In this document: one piece after another, positions 43,866-49,023 of the stretch
How positions within the stretch are numbered: the first letter of the stretch is position 1
How the letters are laid out: every line of letters starts with the position of its first letter
Source of the DNA: Staphylococcus simulans
Lineage (GTDB): Bacteria; Bacillota; Bacilli; Staphylococcales; Staphylococcaceae
Direction of reading: 5' to 3'
NCBI RefSeq assembly: GCF_002902285.1
Contig: NZ_PPRU01000057.1
Location: forward strand, 1-49,023
DNA: 49,023 nucleotides
The notes under the pieces: model-generated
Told to the model about the DNA's origin: nothing
Database searches by the model: none
Seen by the model: only the letters and a program-made list of their open reading frames with translations
Program-made: the position numbers and the translations under genes

Positions 43866-45125
43866 ATGGCTCAAGAAGTAATAAAAATCAGAGGCGGACA
43901 GCCATTAAAAGGGAAACTGAAAATCAACGGCGCTAAAAATAGTGCAGTGGCGATTATCCCAGCAGCATTACTTGCAGAGGATGTTGTAACATTAGAAGGC
44001 TTACCGCAAATTTCAGATGTTGCTACTTTAGTAAGCTTGTTAGAGGATTTAAACATTAAAACAGATTTAAAAGATACAGAATTAAAAGTAGACCCGACGG
44101 AAATAAAAAATGCGTCTTTACCAAACCATAAGGTAGAGTCATTAAGAGCATCATATTATATGATGGGAGCAATGTTAGGTCGATTTAAAAAATGCGTCAT
44201 CGGACTACCAGGTGGTTGTCCTTTAGGACCACGTCCGATTGATCAACATATTAAAGGATTCAAAGCATTAGGTGCGACGATTGATGAATCAAGCCCGACT
44301 TCTATGAAGATTGAAGCGGAAGAATTAAAAGGTGCGAATATCTTCTTAGATATGGTTAGTGTCGGTGCAACGATCAATATTATGTTAGCTGCTGTCCGTG
44401 CAGAGGGACAAACAGTAATCGAAAATGCAGCGAAAGAACCTGAAGTTGTAGATGTTGCGACGTTCTTAACAGGAATGGGTGCGAATATCAAAGGTGCAGG
44501 TACAAGTACTATTAAAATTACGGGTGTCGATCATTTGCATGGTGTGACACATCAAATTATTCCAGACCGTATTGAAGCGGGTTCATATATGTGTATGGCA
44601 GCAGCTTGCGGTGCTGAAGTGGAACTTGATAATATCATTCCAAAACACATCGAACCTTTAACTGTTAAATTACGTGAACTAGGTGTAGATGTTGAGATTG
44701 ATGATGACCGCGTAAAACTTAAAGGCCAATTACCATTTAACAGCGTCAACATCAAAACGTTGGTTTATCCAGGTTTTGCGACTGACTTACAACAACCAAT
44801 CACACCATTATTATTCTTAGCAGATGGACCTTCATTTGTAACAGATACAATTTATCCTGAAAGATTCCGTCATATCGAAGAGTTAAGAAAAATGGGCGGA
44901 GAAATTTCTGTAGATCAAAACACAGCAACAGTTAAACCGTCTCAATTACATGGTGCGTCTGTGTATGCGAGTGATTTACGTGCCGGTGCTTGCTTAATTA
45001 TTGCAGGTTTAATCGCTGAGGGTGTAACAACAATTTATAATGTAAATCACATTTATCGCGGCTACACAAACATTGTAGAGAATTTAAAATCTCTCGGCGC
45101 AAACATTTGGACTGAAAAAATTTAG
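43866..45125 (+). CDS. murZ: UDP-GlcNAc 1-carboxyvinyltransferase MurZ (MurA2)
   Basis: MurZ transfers enolpyruvate from PEP to UDP-GlcNAc, the first committed step of peptidoglycan synthesis and the target of fosfomycin. The 419-residue protein is full length. The fosfomycin-reactive nucleophile is Cys118 in [11 protein letters not shown], so the enzyme should be drug-sensitive. [12 protein letters not shown] at the N-terminus and [13 protein letters not shown] near the C-terminus are family motifs. Firmicutes have two paralogues; the position beside fbaA and rho points to MurZ (MurA2). An HxlR gene follows without a clear terminator. Confidence 0.96.
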   Translation: MAQEVIKIRGGQPLKGKLKINGAKNSAVAIIPAALLAEDVVTLEGLPQISDVATLVSLLEDLNIKTDLKDTELKVDPTEIKNASLPNHKVESLRASYYMMGAMLGRFKKCVIGLPGGCPLGPRPIDQHIKGFKALGATIDESSPTSMKIEAEELKGANIFLDMVSVGATINIMLAAVRAEGQTVIENAAKEPEVVDVATFLTGMGANIKGAGTSTIKITGVDHLHGVTHQIIPDRIEAGSYMCMAAACGAEVELDNIIPKHIEPLTVKLRELGVDVEIDDDRVKLKGQLPFNSVNIKTLVYPGFATDLQQPITPLLFLADGPSFVTDTIYPERFRHIEELRKMGGEISVDQNTATVKPSQLHGASVYASDLRAGACLIIAGLIAEGVTTIYNVNHIYRGYTNIVENLKSLGANIWTEKI

Positions 45126-45187
45126 GAAACGTGGTATACTTTGTATAGTAGGTTTGCATGATCTAGTAATCATGAGAGGTGATTTAA

Positions 45188-45538
45188 ATGGAAATTTGTC
45201 CATATCTAGAAGAAACATTCAAAATCATCGGTCGAAGCTGGAATGGATTAATTTTAAATTATTTATCTAGATGTCCAGAACAGTCTGCACACTTCAGTGA
45301 TATGAAGAAAGATTTGAAGACAATTACACCACGTTCTTTAAGCTTAAAACTTTCTGAACTGATGGAATGGGAGTTAGTAGAAAAGAACATCGTATCAAAA
45401 GCCCCCTTATCAATCGTTTATCATTTAACTGATAAAGGTGCTGCTTTAGCTGAGGCTTTAGTACCGATGGAAGAATGGGCACAAAAATATATTGAACTTG
45501 AATCTGAGAATCAAACAGATAATGTGGCCAATTCTTAA
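45188..45538 (+). CDS. HxlR-family transcriptional regulator
   Basis: The 116-residue winged-helix protein opens with the family pattern of an early cysteine (MEICPYLEETFKIIGRSWNG). HFSDMKKDLKTITPRSLSLK forms the recognition region, and SIVYHLTDKGAAL the wing. HxlR proteins often sense thiol-reactive electrophiles through the early cysteine (here Cys4). The aldehyde dehydrogenase gene downstream is a plausible target. GAGAGGTGA precedes the ATG. CATGAT-N6-ATCATG (45157-45174) lies just before the ribosome site and may be its operator. Confidence 0.88.
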   Translation: MEICPYLEETFKIIGRSWNGLILNYLSRCPEQSAHFSDMKKDLKTITPRSLSLKLSELMEWELVEKNIVSKAPLSIVYHLTDKGAALAEALVPMEEWAQKYIELESENQTDNVANS

Positions 45539-45553
45539 TATAGATTTGAGAGA

Positions 45554-45589
45554 AGTAAGAGTTATTCCTTTTGGAGTAGCTCTTATTTT
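45554..45589 (+). terminator. Possible terminator after the HxlR gene
   Basis: AAGTAAGAG-TTA-TTCC pairs imperfectly with GGAG-TAG-CTCTTATTTT. The stem has mismatches and the T-tract is short. Confidence 0.45.
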
Positions 45590-45669
45590 GCGTTATAAGC
45601 AGAAACGTTTAAAAAAATCTGAGAAAGGATAAACTATAAAGTAAGACGTAATACTAAGGAGTGACTGAA

Positions 45670-47100
45670 TTGAGAATTCAAACTAAGCAATATATCAATG
45701 GTGAATGGGTTGATAGTGCAAGTGGCGAAACAATCGATGTCATCAACCCAGCAACTGAAGAAGTACTCGGTCAAGTTGCGAAAGGTAACAAAGAAGACGT
45801 AGATAAAGCAGTCCAAGCTGCAAAAGATGTTTATCTTGAATTCCGTCGCAGCAGTGTAGAATATAGAAGAGACTTACTCGATAAAATTGTCAAAGAGTAT
45901 GAAAATAGAAAACAAGATATTATTGAAGCGATTACTGATGAACTAGGTTCACCGCTTGAAAAATCCGAAAATGTGCATTATCAAATGGGACTTAATCACT
46001 TCTCAGAAGCAAGAGATGCATTGGATAATTTCCAATTTGAAGAACGACGCGGTAATGACTTAGTGGTGAAAGAAGGTATTGGTGTTGCTGGTTTAATCAC
46101 ACCATGGAACTTCCCAACTAACCAAACATCATTAAAACTAGCAGCAGCATTCGCAGCTGGTAATCCAGTCGTATTAAAACCTTCTGAATTAACACCATAC
46201 GCAGCAATTATCTTAGCTGAAATCTTTGATAAAGCTGGTGTACCAAAAGGTGTATTCAACTTAGTAAATGGTGACGGCGAAGGTGTCGGCAATCCATTAA
46301 GTGAACACCCAGATGTACGCATGATGTCATTCACAGGTTCAGGACGTACAGGTGCTAAAATCATGGAAAAAGCAGCACAAGACTTCAAAAAAGTTTCACT
46401 TGAACTTGGTGGTAAATCACCTTATATCATTTTAGATGATGCAGATGTAGAAGAAGCTGCTGAAGCTGCAGTCGGCAAAGTTTATAACAACACAGGCCAA
46501 GTATGTACTGCAGGTACAAGAACTATTATTCCTGAATCAATGAAAGATAAATTCATTGAAGCAGCAAAAGAAAAAATGAGCCAAGTAAAAGTTGGAGATC
46601 CAAGAGAAGAAGGCGTTCAAATGGGTCCAATCATCAGCAAAAAACAATTTGATCAAGTTGAAGATTATATTCAAAAAGGTATCGATGAAGGTGCTGAATT
46701 AGTTCTTGGCGGTGTAGGTAAACCTGAAGGATTAGACAAAGGTTACTTCGCAAAACCAACAATCTTTGCGAATGTTGATAACCAAATGACTATCGCACAA
46801 GAAGAAATCTTTGGACCTGTAATGTCAATTATCACTTACAAAGACCTTAAAGAAGCAATCGAAATTGCGAACGAAACAAAATATGGTCTTGCTGGTTATG
46901 TATATGGTAAAGACTTAAACACTTTACGCAAAGTTGCACGTGAAGTTGAAGCAGGTACAATTGAAATCAATGAAGCAGGTCGCAAACCAGATTTACCATT
47001 CGGTGGTTATAAACAATCAGGTATCGGTAGAGAATGGGGCGACTATGGTATTGAAGAATTCTTAGAAATTAAATCAATTGCAGGTTACTATAATGAATAA
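45670..47100 (+). CDS. aldA: NAD(P)-dependent aldehyde dehydrogenase
   Basis: This cytosolic enzyme oxidises an aldehyde to a carboxylic acid with NAD(P)+. The 476-residue protein has the class motifs [12 protein letters not shown] (cofactor pocket), [12 protein letters not shown] and [10 protein letters not shown] with the general base Glu. The catalytic cysteine is Cys279 in [12 protein letters not shown], and [10 protein letters not shown] is present near the C-terminus. The substrate is not predictable. AAGGAG lies 8 nt before TTG 45670, so I take TTG as start; a GTG at 45661 overlaps the ribosome site. The HxlR regulator upstream may control it. Confidence 0.93.
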   Translation: MRIQTKQYINGEWVDSASGETIDVINPATEEVLGQVAKGNKEDVDKAVQAAKDVYLEFRRSSVEYRRDLLDKIVKEYENRKQDIIEAITDELGSPLEKSENVHYQMGLNHFSEARDALDNFQFEERRGNDLVVKEGIGVAGLITPWNFPTNQTSLKLAAAFAAGNPVVLKPSELTPYAAIILAEIFDKAGVPKGVFNLVNGDGEGVGNPLSEHPDVRMMSFTGSGRTGAKIMEKAAQDFKKVSLELGGKSPYIILDDADVEEAAEAAVGKVYNNTGQVCTAGTRTIIPESMKDKFIEAAKEKMSQVKVGDPREEGVQMGPIISKKQFDQVEDYIQKGIDEGAELVLGGVGKPEGLDKGYFAKPTIFANVDNQMTIAQEEIFGPVMSIITYKDLKEAIEIANETKYGLAGYVYGKDLNTLRKVAREVEAGTIEINEAGRKPDLPFGGYKQSGIGREWGDYGIEEFLEIKSIAGYYNE

Positions 47101-47116
47101 CCTTTGAATACTATTT

Positions 47117-47144
47117 GCTGGGCACGAAAGTGTCCAGCTTTTTT
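47117..47144 (+). terminator. Terminator of the aldehyde dehydrogenase gene
   Basis: GCTGGGCAC pairs with GTGTCCAGC (one G-T pair) across a GAAA tetraloop, followed by six T. Confidence 0.92.
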
Positions 47145-47246
47145 AATGGAGAAATAGTTAATTATACGCAATTGATAACGTTAGACCAATGATTGTTTTT
47201 GTAATTAAAATGGAAATTTGCTATGGTTATCTTATGAAAAATACTT

Positions 47247-47252
47247 TATAAT
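47247..47252 (+). promoter_or_regulatory. Candidate -10 box of the rho promoter
   Basis: TATAAT lies 40 nt before the rho start codon. No good -35 is seen at 16-18 bp. Confidence 0.4.
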
Positions 47253-47291
47253 AAGTAAATACGTAAAATTAAAACGAAATGAGTGTCAAAC

Positions 47292-48608
47292 ATGCCTGAA
47301 AGAGAACGTACATCTCCTCAATACGAGTCTTTCCACGAACTTTATAAGAACAACACTACTAAAGCGCTAACTCAAAAAGCAAAATCTCTTAAACTTACAA
47401 ATTATAGTAAACTTAATAAAAAAGAATTAGTATTAGCTATCATGGAAGCTCAAATGGAAAAAGACGGCAACTATTATATGGAAGGTATCTTAGATGATAT
47501 TCAACCTGACGGTTACGGTTTTTTAAGAACAGTCAACTATTCCAAGGGCGAAAAAGATATTTATATTTCTGCAAGCCAAATCCGCCGTTTTGAAATCAAA
47601 CGAGGGGATAAGGTTACAGGTAAAGTCAGAAAGCCAAAAGATAATGAGAAATATTATGGTTTACTGCAAGTTGACTTCGTTAATGATCACAATGCAGAAG
47701 AAGTCAAAAAACGTCCTCACTTCCAAGCACTTACACCACTATATCCAGATGAACGTATTCGATTAGAAACAAAATCAACTAACTATTCCACACGTATTAT
47801 GGACTTGGTTTCACCGATTGGTTTAGGCCAACGTGGTTTAATTGTCGCACCGCCTAAAGCAGGTAAAACAACGTTGCTTAAAGAAATTGCGAACGCCATT
47901 TCAGCAAACAAACCAGAAGCTAAATTGTTCATTTTATTAGTTGGAGAACGACCAGAAGAGGTAACAGATATTGAACGTTCAAGTGATGATGCAGAAGTAG
48001 TGCATTCAACATTTGATGAGCCGCCAGAACATCATGTGAAAGTTGCTGAATTATTACTAGAACGTGCGAAACGTTTAGTTGAAATCGGAGAAGACGTCAT
48101 TATTTTAATGGACTCTATTACACGATTAGCACGTGCATACAACTTAGTTATTCCACCAAGCGGACGTACTTTATCAGGTGGTTTAGATCCGGCTTCATTA
48201 CACAAACCTAAACATTTCTTTGGTGCGGCAAGAAATATTGAAGCAGGCGGCAGCTTAACAATTTTAGCCACTGCATTAATTGATACAGGTTCTAGAATGG
48301 ACGATTTAATTTATGAAGAATTCAAAGGAACAGGTAATATGGAGCTGCATTTAGATCGTAAATTAGCTGAAAGACGTGTCTTCCCAGCTATTGATATTGG
48401 TCGAAGCTCAACACGTAAAGAAGAATTGCTGGTAGATAAGAAAGATTTAGAAAGCTTATGGCAATTACGTAATATGTTTACAGATTCTACAGACTTCACA
48501 GAACGTTTCATCAGAAAGTTAAAACGTTCGAAAAATAATGAAGAATTCTTCCAAAAATTACAAAAAGCAGCTGAAGACAGCAAGCGTACAGGCAAGCCGA
48601 TCATTTAA
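47292..48608 (+). CDS. rho: Transcription termination factor Rho
   Basis: Rho is a hexameric RNA helicase that ends untranslated transcripts. The 438-residue protein has the N-terminal Rho_N/SAP-like helices (LTQKAKSLKLTNYSKLNKKE), an RNA-binding cold-shock-like domain (GYGFLRTVNYS, DIYISASQIRRF) and an ATPase core. The core shows P-loop APPKAGKTTLL, Walker B VIILMDSITRLARAYN and the Q-loop region GGLDPASLHKPK. I placed the start at ATG 47292 (MPERERTSPQYES) to match staphylococcal Rho, although the ribosome site is weak. A GTG at 47283 would add three residues. Confidence 0.96.
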   Translation: MPERERTSPQYESFHELYKNNTTKALTQKAKSLKLTNYSKLNKKELVLAIMEAQMEKDGNYYMEGILDDIQPDGYGFLRTVNYSKGEKDIYISASQIRRFEIKRGDKVTGKVRKPKDNEKYYGLLQVDFVNDHNAEEVKKRPHFQALTPLYPDERIRLETKSTNYSTRIMDLVSPIGLGQRGLIVAPPKAGKTTLLKEIANAISANKPEAKLFILLVGERPEEVTDIERSSDDAEVVHSTFDEPPEHHVKVAELLLERAKRLVEIGEDVIILMDSITRLARAYNLVIPPSGRTLSGGLDPASLHKPKHFFGAARNIEAGGSLTILATALIDTGSRMDDLIYEEFKGTGNMELHLDRKLAERRVFPAIDIGRSSTRKEELLVDKKDLESLWQLRNMFTDSTDFTERFIRKLKRSKNNEEFFQKLQKAAEDSKRTGKPII

Positions 48609-48740
48609 ATATAAATTTGATTTGTCATCCAGAATGGGTTGCAATTTATTCTGGTAACAATTATAATTACTAAGTATTGGGTAAAAACTCACAAATAACT
48701 CTGTTCCAGATGGTTCAGGGCAAAGGAGCTGAAAATAATA
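48609..48740 (+). promoter_or_regulatory. Leader region of rpmE2 with a hairpin
   Basis: CCAGAAT (48629-48635) pairs with ATTCTGG (48648-48654), and TTGT pairs with ACAA further out. There is no T-run, so it is not a clean rho terminator. It may be an autoregulatory leader of the L31 gene. GCAAAGGAGC before 48741 is the ribosome site. Confidence 0.4.
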
Positions 48741-49001
48741 ATGAGACAAGGAATCCATCCTGAATACCACAAAGTAATTTTCTTAGATACTACTACTAAC
48801 TATAAATTCTTAAGTGGTTCAACTAAAACATCATCAGAAACAATGGAATGGGAAGATGGTAACGAATATCCAGTTATCCGTTTAGATATTTCATCTGACT
48901 CACATCCATTCTACACAGGTCGTCAAAAATTCGCAGCAGCGGATGGCCGTGTTGAACGATTCAACAAAAAATTCGGTCTTAAATCAAACAACAATCAATA
49001 A
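48741..49001 (+). CDS. rpmE2: 50S ribosomal protein L31 type B
   Basis: This is an 86-residue ribosomal protein of the large subunit. Motifs of the type B form are present: [40 protein letters not shown]. The zinc-binding CxxC pair of type A L31 is absent, so it is the C-minus form that does not depend on zinc. AAAGGAG precedes the ATG. It follows rho by 132 nt, the common Firmicutes order. It ends 3 nt before foreign adapter sequence. Confidence 0.96.
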   Translation: MRQGIHPEYHKVIFLDTTTNYKFLSGSTKTSSETMEWEDGNEYPVIRLDISSDSHPFYTGRQKFAAADGRVERFNKKFGLKSNNNQ

Positions 49002-49004
49002 TAT

Positions 49005-49023
49005 CTGTCTCTTATACACATCT
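49005..49023 (+). other. Tn5/Nextera mosaic-end adapter (not genomic)
   Basis: The last 19 bases read CTGTCTCTTATACACATCT, which is exactly the complement of the Tn5 mosaic end AGATGTGTATAAGAGACAG used in transposase-based library kits. Its position at the extreme end of the window shows untrimmed adapter at a contig end. Confidence 0.97.

Overview
The window reads as a chromosomal segment of a low-GC Gram-positive coccus of the genus Staphylococcus. The support is gene content and order (cdaA-cdaR-glmM, mtl operon, glmS with its self-cleaving leader, deoD/deoC, luxS, coaW, rpoE-pyrG-fbaA-murZ, aldehyde dehydrogenase-rho-rpmE2), an A+T-rich composition, and proteins that closely resemble staphylococcal families from memory. 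I do not name a species. The window looks like a complete assembly contig: it starts inside a 5S rRNA gene (a usual break point), and its last 19 bases equal the Tn5/Nextera mosaic end, which is library adapter and not genome.

Layout. 1-626: end of an rRNA operon, six tRNA genes (Asn, Glu, Val, Tyr, Gln, Lys) and a terminator. 790-3956: c-di-AMP cyclase, its regulator and phosphoglucosamine mutase. 4019-9526 (minus): mannitol uptake operon mtlA-mtlR-mtlF-mtlD, in which MtlA carries two tandem IIB domains. 9533-12070: control region and glmS with a glmS ribozyme. 12144-17264: HAD phosphatase, a membrane protein, a phosphoesterase, the zinc/cobalt efflux pair czrA-CDF transporter, and an NAD(P)-binding protein. 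17337-21253: GntR regulator and lactate-oxidation genes lutABC, with a strong palindrome at the lut promoter. 21257-21429 (minus): a tiny self-contained transcription unit that could encode an 18-residue peptide. 21698-26549: mannose-6-phosphate isomerase, a small membrane protein, an EVE-EVE protein with a degenerate McrB-like ATPase region, a DCC-family protein, a PerR-box-controlled Dps/MrgA, and a VanY-like lipoprotein.

26567-33372: purine nucleoside phosphorylase and deoxyribose-phosphate aldolase, then the one clearly accessory stretch. This holds a decayed IS1182-family element, a lysostaphin-like M23+SH3b cell-wall endopeptidase whose start is out of frame at an A6 tract, and a FemA/FemB/Lif-like peptidyltransferase gene, followed by luxS. 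33603-39062: an unusual M20 peptidase/ATP-grasp fusion, a DUF2750-like protein, pantothenate kinase, a VOC protein and a tandem GNAT protein. 39185-49001: rpoE, pyrG behind a CTP-sensing attenuator, a DUF2529 protein, fbaA, murZ, an HxlR regulator, aldehyde dehydrogenase, rho and rpmE2.

How the genes fit together. Much of the core content feeds cell-wall synthesis: GlmS and GlmM make amino-sugar precursors, MurZ starts muramic acid synthesis, CdaA/CdaR sense envelope state, and the FemAB-like enzyme modifies the interpeptide bridge. The lysostaphin-like enzyme would cut that same bridge, so a FemAB-like neighbour is a plausible resistance partner. The strongest candidates for something new are the lysostaphin-like/FemAB-like pair with its homopolymer frameshift, the EVE-EVE-pseudo-McrB protein, the M20/ATP-grasp fusion, the duplicated IIB domain of MtlA, and the minus-strand mini-gene before manA.
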